Shown here one piece after another: positions 41,898-49,870 of a DNA stretch of 64,000 bases. The stretch is from Saprospiraceae bacterium (GTDB taxonomy: Bacteria > Bacteroidota > Bacteroidia > Chitinophagales > Saprospiraceae): the NCBI GenBank assembly GCA_016718205.1, contig JADKEB010000031.1, positions 496,001 to 560,000 on the forward strand, read 5' to 3'. The stretch's first letter is position 1; each line of letters opens with the position of its first letter. Position numbers and translations under genes: made by a program. Below the pieces are notes generated by a model. It did no database searches. It was not told the DNA's origin and saw nothing but the letters and a program-made list of their open reading frames with translations.

Positions 41898-44800
41898 ATG
41901 AAATCACCTTTTATTTTTGTATTTCTAACTATTTTTTCATCATTTCTGCTTAATGGACAAATCAAGGAAGTGAAAGAAACCGCTTCTGGTATTTCAAAAA
42001 GACTCCAGTATGAAATTGATATTACAAAAGATCCTAATTTAGGTTATGTGCCAAAATTCCGGTTAAATCAGGCTAATGAAGTAAGAGAAAGATTATTGAC
42101 CAAATACAGTGGAAATAGATCCCCATTGGTTTGGACAGAAAGAGGTCCATTTAAGGATGTTGTAGGTTCAAGCAATGGAAACACAAGACCAGGTACAGGA
42201 GCCATTACATCAGGAAGAGTCAGAGCCATGTGGGTAGATCTTTCAGATCCAACTGGAAATACAGTCTGGGTTGGTGGAATCGATGGAGGTATATGGAAAA
42301 CAAATGATATCTCAGTAAGGCCGGCCACTTGGACTTTGATAAATGATTTTTTGGGAAATCTTGCTATAGGAAGTATATGTCAGGACCCGACAAATCACAA
42401 TATAATGTACTTTGGTACCGGAGAAAAAGCTATCAATGCTGATGCAGTACGCGGTTCAGGTGTTTGGATGAGCAATGATCATGGTGTTACATGGAGTCTG
42501 ATGCCTGGAACCACAACATTTTGGAACGTTAGCAAAGTAGTGTGTGACGCCCAGGGAAATTTATATGTTGGATGCAATTCCACATCAAACAATGCAGGAT
42601 TGAGAAGGTATACAAAATCGACAGGAACATGGGCAGATATTAGTCCAAGTGGTTTAGATAAAAGGGTTCCCGATCTGGAACTCAGCAGCACTGGGCGACT
42701 TCATATCGTATGTGGTTACTTTAATAGTTCTAGCACAACTTCAGGATATAGATATACAGATAATGCGGCTACTGTGACTTCAACAACCTGGAGCAGTCCT
42801 ACTACAACTTTTCCATGTAACTATAATGTAGCACTGGCAAGTAATGGAAATACACTATACGCCTTACCATCCAATGCAAGTTGGCAAGTGCCAACTATAT
42901 ATAAATCTACCAATGGAGGTATCGATTGGTCTGCCACAGGAACGACACCAGCATTTACAAGTGGTCAAGCATGGTATTGTATGGCAGTAGCGATTGACCC
43001 CAATAATGCCAATAATGTAATTGTAGGTAGCTTGGATTGTTATCAGTCCACCAATGGAGGAGCTAATTGGTCAAAAATCAGTGAGTGGGTGGGCACAACA
43101 GGTCAATATGTACACGCTGATCAACAAGCCATGTTTTGGGGGTCAAATAATAGGGTGCTAGTAGCAAGTGATGGTGGTATTCACTTATCCCCTGATGGTG
43201 GAAGCACATTCAATGACAGAAATGAAGGACTCAGATTAAAACAATTTTACTCAGTAGGGATACACCCAACCTCCACTAATTACTTCTTAGCAGGTGCTCA
43301 GGACAATGGAACACATAGCATGAATGCTCCCGGTTTGGCATCTTCCATCGAAGTGACAGGAGGCGATGGAGCTTTTTCACATATTGACCAGGATAATGGA
43401 AATTATCAATTTGGTGCTTATGTGTACAATCAGTACCGAAGGAGCACAAATGGTGGAAGTACCTGGTCATCCATAAATTATTCAAGTACTGCTGGAAGAT
43501 TTATAAATCCCACCGATTATGACGATGTCAATAATATCATGTATTGTAGCGGAAATGCCAATCAATATGTCATCTGGACCAATCCACAGACAGGATCTAC
43601 TTTTTCTGCCAAAACAGTGTCCCAATTTAATAATGGGAAAGTTTCCGCTCTAAAAGTTTCTCCATACACCAATCATACTGTTTATTTTGCAGGTCAAGGA
43701 AGTGGAATAGCTTCCACACTTGTCAAAGTCACAAGTGCTAATGCTACCACACCTACAATTACCAACATAGGAAGTGCCTTGGCTATTACTTCTGCCAATA
43801 TTTCCTGTGTAGAATTGGGCACAGACGAGCAAAATTTAATTGTAGTGTTTTCAAATTATGGTATTAACAATGTATGGGTTACTTCCAATGGAGGCACTAC
43901 ATGGTCTCAAATTGATGGCAATTTGCCCGATATGCCTGTGAGATGGGCTATGTTTTATCCTGGTGATAATACCAAGGCAATCATAGCCACCGAAACTGGA
44001 GTTTGGCAAACCTCCCTCATCAATGGAGCTTCTACTCTGTGGAATCCTGAGACTGGTTTCCCTAATGTAAGAACAGACATGTTACAATACAGGGCAAGCG
44101 ATGGATTATTGGCTGCCGCTACCCATGGTAGGGGTATATTTTCTGCTGCTTTGGCAACAACTCCCACTTGTGGTAATGTAATAGGATTAGCATCATCAAA
44201 TGTAACCACAACCAGTGCTACCATAGCTTGGAGTGCCCTTTCAGGGGCTATAAACTATGATGTAGATTATAAAGTAAATACTTCCGCTACATGGACAAAT
44301 CTGGCTTCTGGGACCACAGCCTTAACGCTAAACCTGTCCAGTTTAACTCAGAATACAACCTATGATTTCAGAGTCAGAGCTAATTGTAGCGGCGCTACCG
44401 GAGCATATACCCAAGCACAGTTTACTACACTTTCCACAGTGACCTGTAATGCTCCTACAGGACTTATAAGCAGTAGCATTACTCCGTCATCTGCAACAGT
44501 GAGTTGGGCAGCCGTCTCAGGTGCAAGTAGTTACACAGTTGAATACAAGATAAACAGTGCATCTACGTGGACTACAGCAGCAGCAGCCACCGCTTCACTT
44601 TCTGCTACTCTATCAGGATTGACAGCCAGCAGCCTTTATGATTGGAGAGTCAGAACGAATTGTACCGGAAGTAGTAGTGCTTTTACGCAAGCTCAGTTTA
44701 CAACCGCAGCAGTGCCTACATGTCCGGGTGTTTATGACATATCTACCAACGGCACAATATCTGGAGCAGCTACTATACCATTCAATACTGATGTTTTTGG

Positions 44801-45365
44801 CTTGATCAATCCGAGTGGGGATAATGATTATTACAGATTTGTAATTACAACAAGTGGTACTGCAACAGCTACTCTAACAAATCTGTCTGCTAATTATAAT
44901 TTAAGGATATATAGCAGCACAGGGTCATTACTGGCATCTTCTACCAACAGCAGCACAACTAATGAATCCATATCAAGAACATATACAGCTGGAACCTATT
45001 ATGCAAGAGTCAATGGTCAAAACAGCAGCGCATGGAATGCCACAAATTGTTATACTTTAAAAGTACAGTTGGGTACAGCCACAGGACAGGAGTTGAGTGG
45101 TGACAACCAATTTGAAACTCCTGAAACAGTTGTGAATGTATTTCCAAACCCAGCAAAGGATAGATTAAACATTTATATTATTTCAGAGAATAGTTCAAAT
45201 CAAATAAGGATATTTGATTTGACAGGTAAAATGATATACGGACAAACTGCCAATGAAATGCTGACAACATTAGACATAGAACAATTGACTAAAGGTATGT
45301 ATTTTGTCAAAATAGTCAGTGAAGAGGGAATTTTAAAATCGTCACATAAATTTATTAAAGAATAA
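41898..45365 (+). CDS. Large T9SS-secreted BNR/sialidase-fold repeat protein with FN3 and PPC domains
   Basis: 1155 residues. Signal peptide (1-20). A beta-propeller region (about 90-750) has repeated 'S.NGG..W' Asp-box-type motifs ('STNGGIDWS', 'SNGGTTWSQI'), then two FN3 domains (about 760-845 and 849-935), a bacterial pre-peptidase C-terminal (PPC) domain (about 945-1045), and a Por-secretion type A sorting domain (about 1080-1155, 'VFPNPAKDRLNIY'...'GMYFVKIVSEEG'). It should be exported by the type IX system and anchored or released at the surface. Asp-box propellers occur in sialidases and in non-enzymatic surface proteins; no catalytic set is visible, so its activity is unknown. Confidence 0.9.
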   Translation: MKSPFIFVFLTIFSSFLLNGQIKEVKETASGISKRLQYEIDITKDPNLGYVPKFRLNQANEVRERLLTKYSGNRSPLVWTERGPFKDVVGSSNGNTRPGTGAITSGRVRAMWVDLSDPTGNTVWVGGIDGGIWKTNDISVRPATWTLINDFLGNLAIGSICQDPTNHNIMYFGTGEKAINADAVRGSGVWMSNDHGVTWSLMPGTTTFWNVSKVVCDAQGNLYVGCNSTSNNAGLRRYTKSTGTWADISPSGLDKRVPDLELSSTGRLHIVCGYFNSSSTTSGYRYTDNAATVTSTTWSSPTTTFPCNYNVALASNGNTLYALPSNASWQVPTIYKSTNGGIDWSATGTTPAFTSGQAWYCMAVAIDPNNANNVIVGSLDCYQSTNGGANWSKISEWVGTTGQYVHADQQAMFWGSNNRVLVASDGGIHLSPDGGSTFNDRNEGLRLKQFYSVGIHPTSTNYFLAGAQDNGTHSMNAPGLASSIEVTGGDGAFSHIDQDNGNYQFGAYVYNQYRRSTNGGSTWSSINYSSTAGRFINPTDYDDVNNIMYCSGNANQYVIWTNPQTGSTFSAKTVSQFNNGKVSALKVSPYTNHTVYFAGQGSGIASTLVKVTSANATTPTITNIGSALAITSANISCVELGTDEQNLIVVFSNYGINNVWVTSNGGTTWSQIDGNLPDMPVRWAMFYPGDNTKAIIATETGVWQTSLINGASTLWNPETGFPNVRTDMLQYRASDGLLAAATHGRGIFSAALATTPTCGNVIGLASSNVTTTSATIAWSALSGAINYDVDYKVNTSATWTNLASGTTALTLNLSSLTQNTTYDFRVRANCSGATGAYTQAQFTTLSTVTCNAPTGLISSSITPSSATVSWAAVSGASSYTVEYKINSASTWTTAAAATASLSATLSGLTASSLYDWRVRTNCTGSSSAFTQAQFTTAAVPTCPGVYDISTNGTISGAATIPFNTDVFGLINPSGDNDYYRFVITTSGTATATLTNLSANYNLRIYSSTGSLLASSTNSSTTNESISRTYTAGTYYARVNGQNSSAWNATNCYTLKVQLGTATGQELSGDNQFETPETVVNVFPNPAKDRLNIYIISENSSNQIRIFDLTGKMIYGQTANEMLTTLDIEQLTKGMYFVKIVSEEGILKSSHKFIKE

Positions 45366-45481
45366 TTTTTGAAGAATATGATTATTATTTTCCTGATGTA
45401 AAAAGGGCCAAAAAATGACAACAAAATTTAGTCACATTTTTATGAATAATTTTTAAAGATACTCTCATTATAGTTTTTTAT

Positions 45482-45517
45482 AAGTCCTTTTTGTAAGGGT
45501 ACAAAAAGGACTTTTTT
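45482..45517 (+). terminator. Terminator of the BNR-repeat gene
   Basis: Perfect 12-bp stem AAGTCCTTTTTG (45482-45493) with CAAAAAGGACTT (45502-45513) and an 8-nt loop, then a T run. It lies about 120 bp after the stop at 45365. Confidence 0.85.
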
Positions 45518-45524
45518 ATACTAA

Positions 45525-45740
45525 AAGGCCGGCATTTCTCTATTTTGGGGATGTAATGATGAAAATATTGTCAGTATTACAGCAGCAATACATGCAGCCT
45601 ATTCATGTGAAAACACCAAATATCTGGACCTTGATGGCAGTTTAGATACCGAAGACCCTTATTTTGCAGGTGGATTTACCATTAAAAATGGATATATGTA
45701 TCCAAATGAACTGCATGGGTTAGGAATAAAACATTTATAA
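45525..45740 (+). pseudogene. 3' fragment of a dipeptide (L-Ala-D/L-Glu) epimerase gene
   Basis: About 71 codons open directly after a TAA and end at 45740. They read 'FWGCNDENIVSITAAIHAAYSC..KYLDLDGSLD' and 'FAGGFTIKNGYMYPNELHGLGIKH'. This is the C-terminal end of enolase-superfamily dipeptide epimerases (typically GCMxE...AxxAAxxxA...xDLDGxLD...GGFxxxxGxMxxPxxPGLGI). The rest of the gene is absent; upstream is only the terminator of the previous gene. It is therefore a truncated remnant, not a frameshift. Downstream (45741-45878) there is a short open stretch of unknown origin before arsM. Confidence 0.75.
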
Positions 45741-45878
45741 TACGATACCGATTCATTTCTAAAATGCGGCAATCATCATATTTATAATCTGACCAATTTG
45801 GATGTTGATCAGAAATCAAAAGGCATTACTTTTTTCAAAATAATTGACGAAGATGCCGTTGAGAAGTTGTTATTATTA

Positions 45879-46724
45879 TCAACAGCATCCACCACCCGGA
45901 GTACAACATGCTACTTTTTCGCTTTTCTCGGCAAACACCGTAATACTCCTGATAGATGTATTCATAGACATATAAAGCTGTACTTCTTCAGGGGAAAGAT
46001 AATCGGATAAAATATCTTCAGGTATGATGATAGGTTTATCTTTTTGGACGGTAATATTTTGAAATCCGGACTCTTTGATCAGATTTAAATAATCATCCAT
46101 ACCGATGGCTCCGGCTACGCAACCTGCGTACATCTCGGCTGCAGATTTTAGTTTATCGGGCAGATCGCCGGTCAAGACTATGTCTGATATGCTAAAATGT
46201 CCGCCTGCCTTCAGGACTCTGTGTATTTCAGCAAACACCGCTTTTTTATTGGGAACCAGATTGAGTACACAATTGCTCACTACTACATCGGCTTTATTGC
46301 CACCAACAGGCATATCTTCAATGTCACCTTGACGAAACTCTACATTGGTAAAGCCCATTTTATCAGCGTTGTCACGTGCTTTTTCAATCATGGCAGTGGT
46401 AAAATCTATACCTATGACTTTACCTGAAGGTCCTGTTTCGGCTCTTGCTACAAAACAGTCATTGCCGGCACCGCTTCCCAAATCGATCACGGTGTCACCT
46501 TCTTTTATTTTAGCAAAAACGGTAGGTAGACCACAACCCAAACCTAAATCAGCATCCTTCGCATAACCTTCTAATTCGATGTAGTCTTCACTCATTATAT
46601 TGTATACTTCAGTACTACAACCTGCGGCTCCACAACAAGAAGCAGCATTGGTTTCTTTATCTTGCAAGGCGATTTCGCTGTATTTCTGCCTTACCATTTC
46701 TTTGATTTCATTGTCTGTGTACAT
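45879..46724 (-). CDS. arsM: Arsenite S-adenosylmethionine methyltransferase
   Basis: 281 residues. Rossmann SAM-binding motif 'VIDLGSGAGNDCFVA' (about 80-94), 'IGIDFTTAMIEKAR' and 'ADVVVSNCVLNLVPNKKAVFAEIHRVLKAGG' are typical of ArsM. Arsenic-binding cysteines include a conserved Cys in the VVSNCVLNL loop and one in 'YAGCVAGAI'. Two extra Cys clusters occur at the N-terminus (ASCCGAAGCS, C30-C31, C36) and C-terminus (ACCTPGGGCC). It methylates As(III), giving detoxified or volatile species. No arsR, arsB or arsC lies beside it. Confidence 0.93.
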   Translation of the reverse strand: MYTDNEIKEMVRQKYSEIALQDKETNAASCCGAAGCSTEVYNIMSEDYIELEGYAKDADLGLGCGLPTVFAKIKEGDTVIDLGSGAGNDCFVARAETGPSGKVIGIDFTTAMIEKARDNADKMGFTNVEFRQGDIEDMPVGGNKADVVVSNCVLNLVPNKKAVFAEIHRVLKAGGHFSISDIVLTGDLPDKLKSAAEMYAGCVAGAIGMDDYLNLIKESGFQNITVQKDKPIIIPEDILSDYLSPEEVQLYMSMNTSIRSITVFAEKSEKVACCTPGGGCC

Positions 46725-46989
46725 CTTATAAGATTTGTTCTTTTAAAAAAATGTGTTTAGAAAAGTTAGTTCAACAATGATCTTAAAGTAATGTGTAAAT
46801 TTTGTATTGATAAGACATTACAATAAGCTAATTTACTCTGATCATCATTTCCTTTCGCAAAATTACGAATAGATTTTAAATAATCTTCATATTTTAAAAA
46901 AAAAACTACAATTTTTAGCTGAATCCATGACAATCTTATAAAATAATTCAAAACAAAGTCACTAAGATCATAATTTTATATGCTCACAT

Positions 46990-49386
46990 CTATTGGCGGA
47001 TTATTTTTAAAGTTTTGTGATTTTCTGCTTTCAGATAATAAACTCCCGGTTGCCAGTCACCAGTTTGTACCAAAGTTTCCTCATTTTTCAGTATGCCAGA
47101 CAAAATCATCCTGCCTAAAACATCATAAATAGCAAAGGGGGCCTGAAGTGAAGCAGATGATTTTTTTATAGCAAAAACATCATGAGTTGGGTTGGGGCTT
47201 ACACTCAATTGCGCCATCAGAAGTTCAGGTGTACCTACAGAAGAAGTTCCTAATTCCGAAATGAAAAATTGATCAAATCCAGCCTCTACTATGTGTCCAT
47301 TTACACCGCTTTGATCTGACGCTATGATCTTCAATTGCATATTTGATGTGGGTTGGATTAGTTTTTTAATATCTATATTTTTCACTTTTTTCCAACCTAA
47401 TGTTGGCTTAAATATTTTTTCAACCAGTACTTCAGTCAAACCATTTGATAACTTAATGATCAAAGTGTCATCCGGAGGAATAGTCCCGTTTCCTGCATAA
47501 AACCAGACATCAAAGTTAAGGGCCGGTTGTTTATAAGTAGTCAGATCAAAATTGGGTGAGCGCAGCTCCGTTGATCCATTGTCTACATCATTGCAATTGG
47601 CCCCTGGTATCCCGTTTCCTGTCAACCATGCCATATTGCCCTGGTCATCACTATCAAGATTTGGATTGGCCCAAAAACCATCTCCGGACAATGTTCCTCT
47701 TGGTACAGCCCTTACCCAGCCGCCTTGAACTCCAGCTGAATTCACTACAGACCATCCAAGATTTGTTTGAAAATTGTCTTCAAATCCTGCTTCTGTTATT
47801 TGATTGAATGATGTGGAAGTATTATTTGATATATTTACCTGTGGTAAAAAAATATTTTTAAAACCCCATTTTGTAATAAAAACATCGTACAAACCAGATG
47901 AAACAGAAGCTTTGAAATCCGGGGTACTATTGGTTTGCATTAAGGTATTTGTCGGCTCGCCTTCAAAAAGTACATTTGAAGAAAGATTTGTTCCGTTTAT
48001 ATCTTTTACATTGATTGTCAGAGCTATAGGTATTTTTTTTTCAAGTACAACATTCAGTAATGTCACTTCTCCGTTTTTTAATTCCGCAGTGGTTTCATTC
48101 ACTAAATATTCCGGGTGAGTGATTTTTATTTTAAAATTCCCATTCAGTGCTTGTCCGGTTTTATATTCACCTGAAGGGCCGGAAAGTTTTTTATTAGCTT
48201 GATTTGAAACTATTTGAACTACAGCATTACTAATCCCTAAACCATTGACATCTGTGATTTTGCCTTCAAGATAACATGCCCTTTGGTATTTTACTTTTAC
48301 AATGTACAAGCCATTGTTGATATCGCTCCCATAGATGATATCCGAGTCTGTAAAAGGAAAGGCACCCCAACAACCAAAAAAGTTATTATGGCATACACCC
48401 TGTTCTTCCCATGTATCATAATAGGCTACTTCTACCAGGTTGTCAGGACGATGTGCATCTACTATACGCAGTCCATCTGTGTACCAACTTGTGATGAGGT
48501 AACCTTTGTGGTAATGAGTATTATGCGGGATCACTCCGTCATTTTCACGTTCTACAGGTCTGAATTTGTCCAGAAGTTTGATGCCATTTAAGTCAGAAAT
48601 ATCATATGCATCTACAAAACCTCCTTGTTTTTCATCGGTTGTAAATATGTATCTACCATTGTCTGAAGGCCAGGCATTATGTGTAAACGTTCTTGATGTA
48701 GCCTGATTGGCAAGCAAAACTGGTTTGGACTTGTCTTTTACATCATATATACTCAACTTACCGATATTAATTTCTGATGAAAATAAAGTATCACCCCTTG
48801 TAAATGCATCGTGTGAATACTGAAGATCTGCTGCACCTGAATATACAGGATTTTTAGGATTTGCTTTAAGATCAAAAATCAACACTCCCCTTTTACTTAT
48901 ATTGCATCCTGCCAGATACATAAATCCATTTTCATCGATGTACAAATTATGACATCGAAGCAATTCTTTGTTCACATCAGGACCTACTGACAGTAATGGC
49001 TTGAAGTGAGTGTGGGAAATATTTTCCGGAGCCTGTGTCATATCGATGATGACAACACCACCAGTACCTTCGTCAGCTGTAACATAAAGATGATTATTGA
49101 AGGATTTGATATCACGCCAGATAGAAGCATCACCAGGTGCCTCATATCTGAGTTTTGGCTTTTTGGGGTCTTCAAGCGAAAATACACTCACCTTAGTTCT
49201 ATTGCCAATGACAGCATAATTTATCCCATTTTTTTTCATACCCCATATATCCGAACTGTTCTCACCAAAAGGGACATTTGCTAACAATTCGGTATTAAAA
49301 GCAGGTTGATGCAATACATTTTGCGCCTGATTAGTTGCATGTACCAGAAATAATATCAATCCGCATGTTAATTTAATCCAATTCAT
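46990..49386 (-). CDS. T9SS-exported LVIVD/choice-of-anchor-B type beta-propeller protein
   Basis: 798 residues. Signal peptide 1-21. An LVIVD-type propeller (about 35-375) has repeats such as 'SDIWGMKKNGINYAVIGNRTKVSVFSLEDPKKP' and 'DGLRIVDAHRPDNLVEVAYYDTW'. A carboxypeptidase-regulatory-like domain (about 380-450, 'LEGKITDVNGLGISNAVVQI') follows, then a second beta-rich stretch, a jelly-roll/galactose-binding-like region (about 540-700, 'QGGWVRAVPRGTLSGDG'), and a T9SS C-terminal domain ('LSVSPNPTHDVFAIK'). Proteins with the 'choice-of-anchor B' label have this layout; their function is not known. Confidence 0.85.
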   Translation of the reverse strand: MNWIKLTCGLILFLVHATNQAQNVLHQPAFNTELLANVPFGENSSDIWGMKKNGINYAVIGNRTKVSVFSLEDPKKPKLRYEAPGDASIWRDIKSFNNHLYVTADEGTGGVVIIDMTQAPENISHTHFKPLLSVGPDVNKELLRCHNLYIDENGFMYLAGCNISKRGVLIFDLKANPKNPVYSGAADLQYSHDAFTRGDTLFSSEINIGKLSIYDVKDKSKPVLLANQATSRTFTHNAWPSDNGRYIFTTDEKQGGFVDAYDISDLNGIKLLDKFRPVERENDGVIPHNTHYHKGYLITSWYTDGLRIVDAHRPDNLVEVAYYDTWEEQGVCHNNFFGCWGAFPFTDSDIIYGSDINNGLYIVKVKYQRACYLEGKITDVNGLGISNAVVQIVSNQANKKLSGPSGEYKTGQALNGNFKIKITHPEYLVNETTAELKNGEVTLLNVVLEKKIPIALTINVKDINGTNLSSNVLFEGEPTNTLMQTNSTPDFKASVSSGLYDVFITKWGFKNIFLPQVNISNNTSTSFNQITEAGFEDNFQTNLGWSVVNSAGVQGGWVRAVPRGTLSGDGFWANPNLDSDDQGNMAWLTGNGIPGANCNDVDNGSTELRSPNFDLTTYKQPALNFDVWFYAGNGTIPPDDTLIIKLSNGLTEVLVEKIFKPTLGWKKVKNIDIKKLIQPTSNMQLKIIASDQSGVNGHIVEAGFDQFFISELGTSSVGTPELLMAQLSVSPNPTHDVFAIKKSSASLQAPFAIYDVLGRMILSGILKNEETLVQTGDWQPGVYYLKAENHKTLKIIRQ

Positions 49387-49446
49387 ACAGAGTTTTTTAT
49401 GGTTAAAAGAAAGATTGTTGGCTCCACATTGGCGGATTATTTTTTT

Positions 49447-49601
49447 AGAGTATGTTTAAAATTTTTCTTAGTTGTAAATCAAGAGATTATGGTTCTGACA
49501 ATAAAATAATCAACGCATTTAGTGAACTAAATAAGGCGATTATTTTGAAGTCAGGTTCATAATACATTGATTTTAAGGCAATAAAAATTTAAACATACTC
49601 T
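49447..49601. mobile_element. MITE-like repeat, divergent copy (155 bp) with internal hairpin
   Basis: It has the same perfect 14-bp terminal inverted repeats as the 19848 copy (49447-49460 and 49588-49601) but an unrelated interior. The interior contains AAAATAATC (49503-49511) and its complement GATTATTTT (49538-49546), giving a hairpin. It lies between the LVIVD protein gene and ppc. Confidence 0.7.
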
Positions 49602-49609
49602 TAAATTCA

Positions 49610-49870
49610 TTGAAAGTACTGCCAAAGCTGCACAAGTTGTCAAAATGCCAATGCAAAGTTATGGTAATTTATTTGTATTTTGAGAAGGTCGTAGTCAGAT
49701 GTGGCATTTTTTCTTTGAATGATGTTTCAAAACACATTATTAGGATACGAGAAGGCAATATAGTTTTACATTCAAAAACTTATTTTTTTAAGGTAAATTA
49801 CCGTTTGACTATCAATTCTGTTGAAAAAGTACACGAACATTTTCTATCCCGTATTTTTCAAGCCACTTGA
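49610..49870 (+). pseudogene. Possible remnant of a LytTR-type DNA-binding domain
   Basis: An 86-codon frame overlapping the ppc 3' end by 27 bp. Its second half, 'FSLNDVSKHIIRIREGNIVLHSKTYFFKVNYRLTINSVEKVHEHFLSRIF', resembles the order of strands and the 'L..IE..L..HF.RIH' pattern of LytTR domains, but the usual continuation RxHRSYxVN is missing. It might be a decayed regulator fragment or chance. No other gene is visible in 49387-49843 apart from the repeat. Confidence 0.3.

Noticed and set aside
45798..46010. 70-codon plus-strand frame at the arsM 3' end
   Set aside because: Mostly antisense to arsM; only the first part is intergenic and has no recognisable similarity.
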